Positions 1-12,189 of a stretch of DNA of 64,000 nucleotides are shown in pieces. Positions within the stretch are counted from its first letter, which is position 1. Each line of letters starts with the position of its first letter. The stretch covers positions 8,123,391 through 8,187,390 of the forward strand of contig NC_092657.1 in NCBI RefSeq assembly GCF_032118995.1, written 5' to 3'. This DNA comes from Asterias amurensis (taxonomy: Eukaryota > Echinodermata > Asteroidea > Forcipulatida > Asteriidae). Below the pieces are notes generated by a model. That model saw only the letters and a list, made by a program, of their open reading frames with translations. It had not been told where the DNA came from and did no database searches. The position numbers were made by a program, and so were the translations under genes.

Positions 1-761
1 TACATTTTTAGGAGTTTGTTTATTACAAAATTGACCCAAACTGGACGTAACAAACCCTAAAAATAACTTGACATGCTTTCTGAAGGTGAAATAAGTTAGA
101 GAAAATTAAGGAGTGAGGACGAATTTACCGTTTTTATTTAGTTTGTACGATATAGGGTTCCAGAGATATGGGATGTATGGAGGTTTGTTCCTAGAGCAGC
201 GTGAACATGAACGGTCAGAAATTGTGTCGTTAAACAAACAGTACACTTATTGACGTTCACGTTCACGTTTAGTGCTCCCGTAACGTGCAGCCTATTGACC
301 AGAAAGTTTACAGGACAAATTCAGATGAGAATAAACTAAAAAGAGGCCTACGCTCTTACCGCCCCCCCCGAAAAAAAACCCAAAACAGCAGTGATAAAAA
401 CGCTATGTATCGTGGGACGTGACGCTCCATAAATCGCGATGAATAAGTTAAGGGCCCAAGATAGACTGGGTAAACTTTCAAACAAAAATCAACCCTGGGA
501 GCAAATTGTGTTAATTTGTGGCATACAAGGTATTGAGGGGTGCTGAGCTCGAATTTGCTGTATACCAAGCTCAAAAATGTCCCATAATGCCTCAAAATCC
601 CAAATCCAATATGGCCGCCACAGTGCGTGCAAGCTTTATGCGTGAACGGCAGGTATTGTAAACGGACAGCATCCACGCACTGCTGCACTGCCTTTAAACA
701 CCGCTTTCACAGTTCGACTCGGCCGCGGCTCGGCAGTTCGTCGGTAGTAGGCTGGTGCGAT
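1..761. other. No gene recognised
   Basis: No recognisable coding exon, RNA gene or mobile-element domain was seen here. There is a run of C at about 361-368 and a tandem GTTCAC hexamer at about 254-268. Short open frames have no recognisable domain. Confidence 0.5.
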
Positions 762-1010
762 GCGGCAGAAAAACAACAGTGAGTGAGTACCGAGCAGAAA
801 ATGTCATTTTTTGACGATGTTTTTCAATTTCACTCAACAAAAAGGAAATGCAAGCATTATGAATGTATATTGAGTGTGTGGGGAACGTTTTGGTAGTGTA
901 GTACAAAAGAAACTTTAGTTATTGCTGGCTAACGGTCGTAAAACTTTCACCTATCAACGCTGATTTGAAAAATGTATAGCGTTAAGGAGGCCCAAAATAT
1001 TAGCCCCTAT
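762..1010 (-). repeat. Dispersed repeat, partner of the copy at 55.6 kb
   Basis: This stretch matches the reverse complement of 55618-55836 over most of its length. Shared landmarks include GGAAATGCAAGCATTATGAA and GCTAACGGTCGTAAA, with small indels. Two diverged copies in opposite orientation in one window indicate a dispersed, probably non-autonomous mobile element. No terminal motif or coding domain identifies the class. Confidence 0.75.
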
Positions 1011-2329
1011 AAGGCTCACGGGGGAGCCTTATAGTTCCTAGAAGTATGCATAGGTACGCGTCTAACCCACCCAAAACGAGGTGGGCGCAGCTAGCCACTG
1101 CAAGTAGTGGCGGACGTGCGCAATAGCTTCATTTTGGGTTAGAATGATGACGCCATGCATAAATATTTAGAGAGGCGTATAACACCCTCACCCACATTAC
1201 ATTTCGAAATAAATGTGTAAAGGATTTTCATCATCTAGCGGGGTGCCGCGCCAAGCGCGGCATCCCTTTAGTCGTAATAATAACAACACAAATGGCTTCT
1301 TAATAACATGGCGCAAAGTGACCCTCATGGGTTCAACATTCAGTATTTCCTGCAAGGTTTGTACTAGGACTAGGTTTGAATTATGAGACCTATAGCACCA
1401 TGTAATGGTTTACAAAGTGCTATGGTATAGGTCCGTGTTTGTGGACGAGTACCTAAGTAATGAGTTCGTAATGGCCGCCACTTGCTCGTCCACCAAACCG
1501 AAGCACAATGCAGTAGTGCAGTGTGGTGGTTACGATGTGCACATCAAACTTTGATTCAAAGCAATAAAAACCTTGCGTGCGGTCCGAGCATGTCCTTGCT
1601 CTTCAATTCGTCAAGAAGACACATGTTAAATTGTTCCACGTGAATAAACGGTTTCAATACACTTCAATACACGTGAATAACCGGTTTCATTATTCGTCGT
1701 AAAGTCAATCTGACATTCCAACCTGCAGTTGTGTGTGCACGCTCATCATGTGGTGCAGCGTGGATCACGTGTAGTGGCCGGCGTGTGAATCCATACATCC
1801 AGGCACGTGTGAAGAGCGCCCTCTGCTGTAGGAATTTGGGACAGCTAGTTGAGCATTATTTTTAACGGACTTAGTTTTGTTATGGTTTTGTCCTTCCCTC
1901 ATGCTCTATGGTCCTTCATATCAAACTTTGATGCAAGGCACAGACAATATAAGTGTGTGGTTTAAAACGTAAGAACCACACACTAACTAACAAACTAACT
2001 TTACACAGAGACTATTCTTTGACAGGGTGTGTGAATAATCCCCTAGGAGATTCTGCCCCCCCCCCACCCCGGACTATTGTGGCACTGCGTTATTATAAAG
2101 TTTGAAATTAAAGAAAGGAGCTAGGTACAGGCGTAGGGCCTAAGGGATCTAAATTAGACAAAATGATACTGTGCCTGTGGATATAAAAGTATATTGATTA
2201 AAATGAATAATAATAGGAGATAGACTATTATTGCTCCATGGTTAAAGGAACTGTATGATATTAAAAAATAATTGTTTGCGTAAAAACGGACTCGAAACGA
2301 GCACGAGAGGTTGTTAGTACAAAATGTAA
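1011..2329. other. Gene-free stretch with short hairpins
   Basis: No gene was recognised. Several short inverted repeats are visible. A GC-rich hairpin at about 1239-1265 pairs GGGGTGCCGCG with CGCGGCATCCC. Another hairpin at about 1385-1435 is built from GACCTATAGCACCAT and its near complement. An arm pair around GTGGACGAG lies at 1440-1500. A C run lies at about 2059-2067. These look like transposon debris, but no family is assigned. Confidence 0.4.
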
Positions 2330-2650
2330 CGGCTCCCGCTGAAGTACAAAGTTTTTGTGAACGAAGTAATTTCTCACTTAAATATTTGAATTAAATTTGA
2401 ATTAAATTTCAGACCTCAGCTGAGGTCTCGAAGTACCTAAAAGCACACAAATTGTGTGACAAGGGTGTTTCTTCTTCTCTTGCAACTTCTTGCAACTTCG
2501 ATGACCAATTGAGTTCAAATTTTCACAGGTTTGTTATTTTATGCTTCTACCTCCTTGGATACACAAAGTGAGAAGCCTGGTCTTTGACAATAATAAAAAA
2601 AACAATAAAAAAACAAAACAATATTACCAAAGATGTCCAATGCCTTTACA
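2330..2650 (-). mobile_element. Family-1 TTAA-type MITE, degraded copy
   Basis: This is a diverged member of the commonest dispersed repeat in the window (better copies at 27907-28483, 35090-35470 and 51095-51390). Recognisable parts are GACCTCAGCTGAGGTCTCG, AAAGCACACAA, the segment around TTCACAGGTTTGTTATTTTA, and AGTGAGAAGCCTGGTCTTTG near the end. It appears in the reverse orientation relative to 27.9 kb and contains A-rich insertions near 2590. Confidence 0.7.
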
Positions 2651-4107
2651 GCATAGAGGCCTATGGACCAACTAGCACACAAGCCGTATAACAGTACGCC
2701 ATTGCCAGCCTTTCAAATAGCTATTTTGGAATTTCAAATTGTGGTCACGAGAAACATATGGAACAGTAAAAGGGAATGCTGAGGATCACAAAACACTAGT
2801 TTTTCTAGCGATGGCACAGGATTGGGACTTGAGTCAAGTCTAACTGCATGGCAACTTCAGACTGAAGCTAGACTTTATTTCAAGTCTGAGATTGCGGTAT
2901 TCCTCTGCATCAGCCATGAAAAATGCCCCCACAGATGCTATCTCGCAATGGACGGAGGTTAATCTAACCAGAGGAGGGCACTATTAAACTCAGGCATTAT
3001 TGTTTTTATGAACAATTATGGTCGACATGACAGCCAAACCATGTTAAAGACCACACAAAAACGTCACTTTTGCATAACAATAACAAAATAATACAAATTT
3101 GGGCACAATATTGGTAAGTGAAGTTGCAGGTGAAAGAAAATGACAACCTATTGCTCCAACTACAAACACCTGTGCAGTTTTCAAGGAAGGTCGCAAAGGA
3201 TTTTCAGCCCACCCTCTTCTCTAAAATCAAGTCTCAAGTAATAACTGTGTTGTTTTCCTGAGAAGTTAACAGTCAAAAAGTTTATTTTATCAGAATATTT
3301 GAAAGGAACATCATCTTTCAGTCACTTGAAAGGAAATGTCACTAGATATTGTAGAAGGCCACATGTGGTGATACCCAATTTGAAAACTTTAGAATATAAT
3401 TGTTTCCTCCCCACTCTTTGTCCTGCAAAAAAACAACAAAAACTAAATGTAATGCCGGGCTGCTGTAATGTAGCAATAGATGTTGCCATATCCACCCCCA
3501 AATACTGACATTTTCCAGTAGCTTCAGGTGTGGAAATTAAAAAAGGCAATTATTTTGAAAACAAAACTACAACATGTCAATAACAATAGAAAATACAAGC
3601 AAACCTCATTAAAAAAAAACAAAAACTGACCTTGAAAGTAAGTTGAACATAAGTCACCTCACCAAACCTAACTCTTTTGTCATCATGCACCAATTTATTT
3701 TCTTTTCCTAACGATGCAAATTTGAAACTCACAAATCCTGAACTAAGCACCAGTGGAATCAAACCACTCACATCTGCTCTCATGGTAGTAGTACAAGAAA
3801 TTGCTGCTATACCGAGAGAACTGTGTGTCAATCTGAAGTGCTTTGTTTAGTTACAAAACAGTGAGTATAACAACAGACAAATTTGAAACATGTTTATGGG
3901 AATACAATTGTGTTTTGTTTAAATACCAGTAGGCCTAGACCTTTCTCATGATGCCTCTATCTTGGTCTTGTTCCTTGTATCAAATAATAATATTGAATGC
4001 TAATAATCATTTTTTCAAATAGGAACCAGACTATTTAGTTCTTCCAGCCTTGGTTTGATAACATTGATATCAATGGGAGAATTTCAAGATAGCTCCACCA
4101 TGATAAA
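2651..4107. other. No gene recognised
   Basis: AT-rich sequence with no recognisable exon or repeat domain. Small open frames on both strands between 3299 and 3831 have no recognisable domain and no splice context I could support. Confidence 0.45.
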
Positions 4108-4433
4108 GGTCTATTCTCACTTGGTGTATAATAATAGATGCATAAAATAACAAATCTCTGAAATTTTGACTCAATTGGTCATTTTATTGGGAGAGAATAA
4201 TGAAAGAAAAAATATCCTTCTGCACAAACTTGTGTGGTTTCAGATGCCAAATAAAAAGCTTCATCAGACCTGAAGTCTTTTATTAATAAATGAGAAATGT
4301 TACATTACAGGGAGCTGATTCTCACAATGTTTTACGTTATCAACAGCTCTGCATTGCTCGTTACCAAGTAAGTAAGTTTTTATGATAGCAACTATTTTGA
4401 GTAGTTACCAATAGTGTCCAGTGCCTTTAATTT
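4108..4433 (+). mobile_element. Family-1 TTAA-type MITE, degraded copy
   Basis: The left part carries TCTCACTTGGTGTATAATAA. The right part carries TTCTCACAATGTTTTACG, ACAGCTCTGCATTGCTCGTT and the terminal ACCAATAGTGTCCAGTGCCT followed by TTAA. The middle is diverged from the better copies. The right terminus is well preserved and the left terminus is lost. Confidence 0.75.
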
Positions 4434-4736
4434 ACAACTTGCAGTGGAAGAGCATTGTAGTGCTGCAGAGTAGGAATGCTATAGGCTGATGTTGCTTTGC
4501 TACCTTATTCCGTTATGCATGTCATGATGGGCATGTGCAATCTGTATCGGGCGACTTCTTCCTCAGTTTAGTTTGGATACTTTGCAGTGAGGGAAGATGG
4601 TTGGGACAGCAGTCAGCCTAAACTTTCAGTCCTTTGGTCGAGGTTCAAATTGATCCTGATCAAAGTGCACCTGTAAACAAATTGAACAAAAACATAACCA
4701 TTAAAAAATATATTTGAAAGAATAACATGTTGCCAC

Positions 4737-4890
4737 AAAAGATTCTGTTCTGAGAACATGTTTTATCTTTTCCAAATACTCAAAAGATAATTAAAGTTTA
4801 CCCTAACCAAAAGATTCTGAGAACATGTTTTATCTTTTTTAAATACTCAAAAGATAATTAAAGTTCACCCTAACCCCCCCCCCCCCCCCA
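4737..4890. repeat. Tandem duplication of about 70 bp plus C run
   Basis: A unit starting AAAAGATTCTG and ending in AGTTTACCCTAACC (4737-4807) is repeated at about 4808-4873, with a short deletion near its start. The second unit runs into a run of about 15 C residues. No coding role is visible. Confidence 0.8.
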
Positions 4891-5718
4891 GGCAGAAATG
4901 GTCAGTTCACAAGTACAGTATTGAGGCTTTGATGATTGATTTTGAACAAATAAGTAAATTTGTCCCTCGTTATTCCATAAATTTTGTATACTCAATGTCA
5001 GAGACAGCCATTTATGCAGCAGATCATACTCCACCATTAGAAATTTTCAACACCTTTTTTTTATGAACAATCAAAATTTTACTATGATGGGAAACTGAAT
5101 GGGTTAAATTTTAAATGGTTTGAAGTTGAACAAGGGTTATGTAATACTAGAGCGGAATTTTACCCAACGACCTCCAGATATCCTTGTTTTAGGGTGCCAG
5201 TCATGCAGAAGCCATACAACCAAAACTGCCTTGTAGCCTGGGACCTAACCCATAATAATGATACAACCTTGGAAGCAGCTTGCAGCAAAGGGATTACTTT
5301 AATGGCAAAGGGATGCATGGCTTCTGACTGGCAACTCCCAATTTCTCAATTTTTAAGGATTCTCATGAACACACATCAGAAGTTTCACCCAAAGTTTATT
5401 TAAAACGAAATGTCTCTATGTTTAATGTTTTTTTTTTACTCGAACCAAGATGTGTATATGTGACACATTTGGTATCTTTCAATTGCATGTTTTTTTTGGC
5501 TTGCTGAACAAAACCCTAAATGCTCAAAGTGGTCTTAGAATATGAAATGCATTGTTCAGGGGTTCGGTACAATGTTTACCATCACCTGTCTTCAATTGCT
5601 GTGAATTTGTTGTTGAAAGTTTATTTATAAACTTACACAGTTTGAAGATAATGACAGTAGAAAGTATCCCTTGAAACTTTTACTGACTGAGGTGCTGTGG
5701 TTTTTTGAGTAAAACAAA
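4891..5718. other. No gene recognised
   Basis: No exon with supporting splice sites or domain similarity was found. A short open frame at 5194-5403 has no recognisable family. Confidence 0.4.
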
Positions 5719-5895
5719 AAGGGAAGGTACACGTTTGGTAATTGTCAAAGACCAGTCTTCTCACTTGGTGTATCCCATCATAGGCATAAAATAACAAGCC
5801 TGTGCAAAATTTGGTCTCAATATTGGTCATCAAAATTGCGAGAAAAAGATGAAAGAAAAAAAACCTTGTGGGACGAATTTGTGTGCTTTAATGAG
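5719..5895 (+). mobile_element. Family-1 MITE fragment (left half)
   Basis: This matches the left half of the TTAA-type family, including GGTAATTGTCAAAGACCAGT, TTCTCACTTGGTGTATC and GAAAGAAAAAA. It stops where the exon-like duplicated segment begins at about 5900, so the element is truncated or interrupted. Confidence 0.7.
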
Positions 5896-5908
5896 AATGT
5901 AGTCTCAC

Positions 5909-6019
5909 CTTTTTTTTTCTCTATGAGCAGATAAACAGCAGGAATATAAAAACAGAATCCTTTCCCCGTTGTCTTCTTCCTTCCTAGTACCTCTGTGCTG
6001 ATGAACCTTGAAATGTGAC
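5909..6019 (-). pseudogene. Exon-like segment, copy 1
   Basis: On the - strand a pyrimidine-rich tract ending TTCTTTCAG precedes an open segment whose peptide starts HISRFISTEVLGRKK and continues TTGKGFCFYIPAVYLLIE. It ends at a GTGAGA donor. It closely matches the copy at 9149-9258. The A run before the donor is one base longer (111 nt against 110), which would break the exon phase seen in the other copy. I do not recognise the protein. It may be a duplicated exon of a - strand gene whose other exons I cannot see, or an exonised transposon segment. The surrounding 5.9-6.3 kb is also shared with 9.1-9.5 kb. Confidence 0.35.
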
Positions 6020-6578
6020 CTGAAAGAACAAACAAACAATACTACTCATTAAAAACCCTCTCGTTGGTGACAAACTGCGGATATGGTCAATGTTTTTTTG
6101 ACAGTGCCGCCATTTGCTTAACTTCAATCATACAAAATATCGCTCATGCCACATAACGACGTTTTATCCACCACAGCCAAAGCTCAGTGTTTTCTGAAAA
6201 AAGGTGTGTGAAGTTTAACTTTCAAACTGCTGTTTTAGACCATGCATTTTACTGTAAACATTTTTTTGGTCATCGTGCTTGAAAGATAAGATTCTTATAA
6301 GACTGCTCAATACAGGTTCTTAAAAGATTTTAATAAGATTCCTATAAATTTCTTATAAGTTTGTTATAAGAGTATTTTGTGAGGGAAGTAAGCCCTGGCC
6401 CATTTTTTTATTGACCATACACAGCCACATTAGCATAAAGCCTCGCCTGCAGCGTCGTTTTGGGTTACAATGATGATGCCAAGCATAAAAGTGATTCACG
6501 ACAAACAATATATAGGTTATTATCACATTCTTGTTGCTATCATTTGACCATCAGAATAAAATTGACCATCAAATTTAC

Positions 6579-6947
6579 TTTAAAGCCATTGGACACTTTC
6601 GGTAAACAGTGTTGTCCAAGGCCCACACTTCGTGTATCACAACTTATATAAAATAACAAACCTGTGAAAATTTAGGCTCAATTGGTCATCGGAGTCGGGA
6701 GAAAACTACGGAAAAAACCCACCCTTGTTTCCGCACGTTTTGCCATGTCATGACATGTGTTTAAAATAAATCTGTAATCCTCGATATCTAGAATTGATAT
6801 TGTTTTAATGTTTTCTCAAAAAGTAAAGCATTCATGGAATAAAATTTAGAGAGAAGTCTTTCACCATTACCTTCTTTAAACCCTCTAAGTTATTTGTAAA
6901 TCTTTTTTTTTTTTTTTTATGTTCCGAAAGTGTTCAATGGCTTTAAA
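6579..6947. mobile_element. Family-2 TTAA-type MITE, copy 1
   Basis: An element of about 370 bp with terminal inverted repeats AGCCATTGGACACTTTCGG and CCGAAAGTGTTCAATGGCT, each end lying in TTTAAA, consistent with a TTAA target duplication. A second copy with the same ends lies at 26212-26583. There is no coding capacity. TTAA targets are characteristic of piggyBac-type transposases, so a piggyBac-mobilised origin is likely but inferred. Confidence 0.88.
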
Positions 6948-7232
6948 GGGACACGTTGCCTGGGATTGGACAAGTTGGTGTTTAAAAAGCGATAATGATT
7001 TTTTAATAAATTGCATATGGTAAGAAAGACGTTCCTTTTACTTTGCAAACTAACATGGTCAACCATTTTGTGGAGTACAAATTATGTCTCCACAAGCTGG
7101 CGTGTCATGTTAGTTGAAGACATAAGAAAAAATGTGCAAACGCGGGGCATAATGTGCATCGTTATATTCTACTTTTATACATCTTTCTAACCATTGTATT
7201 TTATAAAAGGTTACAAGGGGGTATAATACCAG
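6944..7232. mobile_element. Family-3 palindromic MITE, copy 1 (partial)
   Basis: It starts at the TTAA that closes the preceding family-2 element and continues AAGGGACACGTTGCCTGG, matching the start of the full palindromic copy at 53661-54045. Internal landmarks are TGTGCATCGTTATATTCTAC and a CATCTTTCTAACC motif near 7180. The right end is eroded. Confidence 0.75.
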
Positions 7233-7254
7233 TAATATTTTGAAGTTAAATCAG

Positions 7255-7960
7255 AATGTTGTCTCACCTCTATTTTCTCTATAAGCAAATAAAAAGCTTT
7301 TAAAAAGTTTTTGGGGCAAGTACCAAAACGACGTTTTATCCACCACAGCCAAAGCTCAGTGTCTTCTGAAAAAAGGTGTGTGAAGTTGAACTTTCAAACT
7401 GCTGTTTTAGACCATGCATTTTACTGTTAAAATTTTTTTGGGTCATCGTACTTGAAAACGATGAAAGAAAAAAATAGCCTCGTTGGAAAGATTGTTTGCT
7501 TTCAGGTGACTGAAACGGGGTTCATGCCCCTGAAGCCTTTGTACTTTGTACAAACTGAACTTTTTGACATGGTATTTAGGCTGGTAACCTTTTTCTGGTA
7601 GCACAATTTTGTTGTGCTTAGCTAGTTTTTGTGCTTAAGCAGCTTTATGAAACTTAGCCCAGCACTGTGCATACTGCGAGGATGGAGGACACATTATTTT
7701 ATAGTTGGCTTTACAGATGAGAACATGGGTCGAATATCAGTAAGCTGTTAATACGCAGAAAATACTTCTTTCTTAGACAAACATCTTTGCTAGGAAAAAT
7801 TACGCAGTGAAAAATTACACAGCAACGTGACTTTTGATTTGATTTGGTTTGCTTTATGCTTATCAAGCTCATGCATACTCTTAAGTCTGATAACTTACTG
7901 AGCATGACCTTGCCTCAATGTCACAACGATTGGAACTCACAGTAGATGACACTTTTCATT
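7255..7960. repeat. Duplicated segment (partner 9120-9830)
   Basis: This is shared with 9120-9830, with rearrangement. Common blocks are the truncated exon end at 7269-7297, AGCCTTTGTACTTTGTACAA, TAGCACAATTTTGTTGTGCT, CTTAAGCAGCTTTATGAAAC and GCGAGGATGGAGGACACATT. The block at about 7600-7663 is the end of a common MITE (family 4) also seen intact at 34126-34406. An older segmental duplication with later insertions explains the pattern. Confidence 0.75.
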
Positions 7961-9119
7961 TAAAAATTGTATTCTTGGAAGATTCTTATACACTTCTTGA
8001 TTCTGAAGAAAAAAAAATTCTGAAGTTTCTTAAAAGATCCTGGTGCAATTCTTTTAAGATCTCGCTAATTTACATATAAAATACTTATAAGAATCACATA
8101 AGACTCTGATAAGATTCTTATAAGACTGCTCAATAGACTCTGATAAGATTCTAATACACTCTTAGTCTAGACCAGATTTCCAAAAAGGGCTTTAGTTAAG
8201 GAAGTGAGCAGCATTTTTGAGTAAAAGTTGGTAACACACCTGATTTAACTAATTTTGGGGTGCTGAATCCGAAAATGGTGGATACGAAGGCAAATTTTTA
8301 GTCCATCACCCTGAAAAATCAAATTTAAAACAACACAGAAAACCTAGCAGACTACGGACTTCTCACGTGAAAAATAGTCAGGTTCTGCTGTGGTTCCATA
8401 TTGATGGTGTCAGGATACCACACAGGGCAGGTACCCGGGTGCAGGTCAGGTATCCGTAACAAACTTTTGAGTGTACTGGATAGATATACAACCAAATTGC
8501 ACTTTCAGAGGGACCAACAGGTGCTTTCAATGTCATTTTGAAAGTATTTGAGTTTGTGTTTTTTCTAATAAAGAGTTATTTATCTGTTGTTAAAAGCACA
8601 AATCGTTGATTATTTTCTCTTATTATGTAGGCCTACACTACTTAAACAGGTAGGCCTACCATGTGTAGTCTAGACTCAACAATCATACAGAAAATTGTAT
8701 TGTATATCAACTTTTCAGTGCTCCCTGTTTTTGAATAGGTTAGCTTTCAGTGTTCACACTCATGGCTTGAAATTATCTTGCCAGTCAAAAAATTTGATTT
8801 TAGAGGATTTTAAAGTTACTCATTTTTCGATTACAATCCTCCCCCGTTTTATAAAGTATTCTCCACAGTTGAAGAACCAATCTAACTGTTAAGGCTAACA
8901 ATTGAAAAAATAAATTCCAGTTTGTTTGTTTGTTGGCAGTATAACGCAATGTTAGTCGTGTTTGTACACACAGACAAATTGCACACAAGAATTAAGACGA
9001 TAGTAAGATTCCGAAACAAAGGACAACAAAATATGTATCCCCTCCATTGATAAAACAATCCACCCCTCTCTTTTCAGCTGGCTGTGAAGAACAAGGAAAA
9101 AACAGTGGATATGTAACAT
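7961..9119. other. No gene recognised
   Basis: AT-rich sequence. Short repeated words such as AAGATTCTTATAAGACT occur at about 8080-8160 and near 6290, suggesting a decayed repeat. No supported exon. Confidence 0.4.
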
Positions 9120-9830
9120 TTTGAAGTTAAATGAGAATAATGTCTCACCTCTATTTTCTCTATGAGCAGATAAATAGCAGGAATGTCAAAACAGAATCCT
9201 TTTCCTGTTGTCTTCTTCCTTCCTAGTAACTCGGTGATGCTGAACCTTGAAATGTGACCTGAAAGTAACAAACAATACTACTCATTAAGAACCCTCTCGT
9301 TAGTGACAAACTGCCGATTTGGTCAACTTTTTTGGGGGGTACTGTCATTTGCTCAACGTCAAACATACAACATATTGCTCATGCCACAGAACGCTTATTA
9401 TCCACCACAGCTAAGCTGTGTTTTCTGAAAATTGTGTGTGATGTTGAACTATCAAACTGCTGTTTTGGAGCGTGCCCTTTACTGTACAAATATTTGGTCA
9501 TTGAAAAAATACTTGTTAGTGTGCTTTCAGAGGACTGAAAAAGTCTTCACGCCTCTGAGTCTGAAGCCTTTGTACTTTGTACAAATTGAACTTTTGACAT
9601 GGTATTTCGGCTTGTAACCTTTATCTTGTAGCACAATTTTGTTGTGCTTAGCTAGTTTCTGTGCTTAAGCAGCTTTATGAAACTTGGCCCACTACAGTGC
9701 ATGCTGCGAGGATGGAGGACACATTTATGGTTGGCCTTACAGATAAGGACATGGGTTAAAAATCATAAGCCGTTTAACAGAAAATACTGCTTGACAATCT
9801 TCTTTGCTAGGCAAAACTTACAGTGTTAGT
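9120..9830. repeat. Duplicated segment (partner 7255-7960 and 5895-6270)
   Basis: The left part, including the exon-like region and GAACCCTCTCGTTAGTGACA, matches 5900-6270. The right part from about 9530 matches 7510-7800. This shows at least two rounds of local duplication in 5.9-9.8 kb. Confidence 0.75.
9149..9258 (-). CDS. Candidate 110-nt internal exon, unknown protein
   Basis: On the - strand the segment is bounded by an acceptor (TTACTTTCAG) and a donor (GAG followed by GTGAGA). It encodes 36 codons, with the peptide starting HISRFSITELLGRKK and later TGKGFCFDIPAIYLLIEKIE. The sequence is open and has a plausible amino-acid composition, and a diverged second copy retains the reading frame over most of the exon. 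I do not recognise a family and cannot find adjoining exons. It could be one of several duplicated exons of a - strand gene, a processed remnant, or a repeat-derived open frame. Confidence 0.35.
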
Positions 9831-10320
9831 GGGACTTGGGGAATTTGGCTGAACCTGTTTCTGTTAAGCAATACTTTCCTGTGCTTTGCCTTCCATGGCT
9901 TATGAGCCCCATCTGCCTGGGTTTTGAAAACGAGTGCCTTGTCCTAGGTGGGCTGCCTCACACGGCTAATGAGCCCCACCTGCCCATAGAGCAATCTGGT
10001 TTTAAGGCGCCAGAATTCTGCCTACATGTACACACCTCTGCCCACTGTTCTAAACAGGGATCGGCACGGGAAGCCGGGCAGTAGGAGTTTGACTAGGAGA
10101 GGCTATTTGAGACGCTGGCCGTATAGAATATTTAAGGGTGAGAAGTGGCTCAATACTTCACACATTCCTGGCCGTTCCTAGCCCTTTGACCCCCATGATA
10201 AAAGAAACCATGTTTTGCATCATTCACAGAAAATTAATGTGGTGTCAAATATGACTAAACATGACATAGTAAAAAAATTGTTTAGTTTTGGTATCAAAAG
10301 TTTGACTAGCCGACTCTAGT
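9831..10320. other. No gene recognised
   Basis: No supported gene. A short direct repeat built on ATGAGCCCCA occurs twice at about 9902-9982. Confidence 0.4.
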
Positions 10321-10613
10321 AAGAATTGGTTCTTTGAGAACTGTTTGCCATTATCACACAGTAGGTTTCTCTTGGTGGATCGATCAGTTTGTACCGGTAT
10401 GTCCTTGAGTCGGGCAACGAATCTGATTAAACGACAGTCAAAAACACAACAACATTTAAATGTATTAAGTTACACAGGGTTAAGAAAAGTGGAATGATCA
10501 ATAAACCGGCACAATCTACACACTAACACACAAAAATTAAAACATAAAACATAGGTAACAACTGGTAAAACAAGTAATTGAAAAAAGATTCTTACAAAAA
10601 AAAAAAGCAAGAG
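10321..10613. repeat. Satellite-associated flanking repeat
   Basis: The part at 10480-10613 (landmarks AACCGGCAC, AACTGGTAAAA, AAAGATTCTTA and an A run) is repeated at about 10985-11135. Both are followed by the same GTAGGTTCTCTT satellite start. The array therefore begins with a composite unit of flank plus monomer, repeated twice before the homogeneous array. Confidence 0.7.
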
Positions 10614-12189
10614 AGTGCCAGTCTACCTACTAACCACTGTAGGTTCTCTTGATGGATCGCAGGGACTTCTCGCTATTAACGTCGCTAACTCGGAGTGAGT
10701 CTTTATTATTTTTTATTATAATCCCGTATTCTCAAGCCCTCGCATCAAAGGATTTTGTTAGATAGAGTGCCAGTCTACCTACTACCGTAGAGTAGGTTCT
10801 CAAATGGATCAAGTGGACTTCTCGCTATTAACATCACTGCCTCCGAGTGAGTTCTTATTCCTTCAATATATTCCCATATTCTCAAGTATCATAGGAATTT
10901 GTTACGTAGAGTGCCAGTCTACCTACTACCGCAGAGTAGGTTCTCTTATTAGTGGATCGAGAAGACTTCTCGCTCTTAACTTTACAGAGTTGGGATAAGT
11001 GGAATAACAATTAACCGGCACCATCTGCACACAAACACGAACAAATTGTTGTTAAGGGAAATAAAAAAAAAGGCAAAAACTGGTAAAAACATGTCATTGA
11101 AAAAACAAACAAGATTCTTAAAAAAAAAAAAAAACAAGAGCTACCAGTCTACCTACTACCCACTGTAGGTTCTCTTAGTGGATCGAGTGGACTTCTCGCT
11201 CAGAACGTCACTTCCCTGGAGTGAGTTCTTATTCCTTCAATATATTCCCATATTCGCAAGTATCATAGGGAATTTGTTACGTAGAGTGCCAGTCTACCTA
11301 CTACCGCAGAGTAGGTTCTCTTATTGGATCGAATGGACTTCTCGCTCAGAACGTCACTTCCCTGGAGTGAGTTCTTATTCCTTCAATATATTCCCATATT
11401 CGCAAGTATCATAGGGAATTTGTTACGTAGAGTGCCAGTCTACCTACTACCACAGAGTAGGTTCTCTTATTGGATCGAATGGACTTCTCGCTCAGAACGT
11501 CACTTCCCTGGAGTGAGTTCTTATTCCTTCAATATATTCCCATATTCGCAAGTATCATAGGGAATTTGTTACGTAGAGTGCCAGTCTACCTACTACCGCA
11601 GAGTAGGTTCTCTTATTGGATCGAATGGACTTCTCGCTCAGAACGTCACTGCCCTGGAGTGAGTTCTTATTCCTTCACTATATTCCCATATTCGCAAGTA
11701 TCATAGGAATTTGTTATGTAGAGTGCCAGTCTACCTACTACCGCAGAGTAGGTTCTCTTATTGGATCGAGTGGACTTCTCGCTCAGAACGTCACTTCCCT
11801 GGAGTGAGTTCTTCTTCTTTCAATATATATTCCCATATTCGCAAGTATCATAGGAATTTGTTACATGGAGTGCCAGTCTACCTACTACCGCAGAGTAGGT
11901 TCTCTTATTGGATCGAGTGGACTTCTCGCTCAGAACATCACTTCCCTGGAGTGAGTTCTTATTCCTTCAATATATTCCCATATTCGCAAGTATCATAGGA
12001 ATTTGTTAAGTAGAGTGCCAGTCTACCTACTACCGCAGAGTAGGTTCTCTCATTGGATCAAATGGACTTCTCGCTCAGAACGTCACTTCCCTGGAGTAAG
12101 TTCTTATTCCTTCAATATATTCCCATATTCGCAAGTTTCATAGGAATTTGTTACGTAGAGTGCCAGTCTACCTACTACCGCAGAGTAGG

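Noticed and set aside
1231..1275. Helitron 3' end
   Set aside because: There is a GC-rich hairpin, but the expected CTRR terminus after it and a matching 5' TC end could not be identified.
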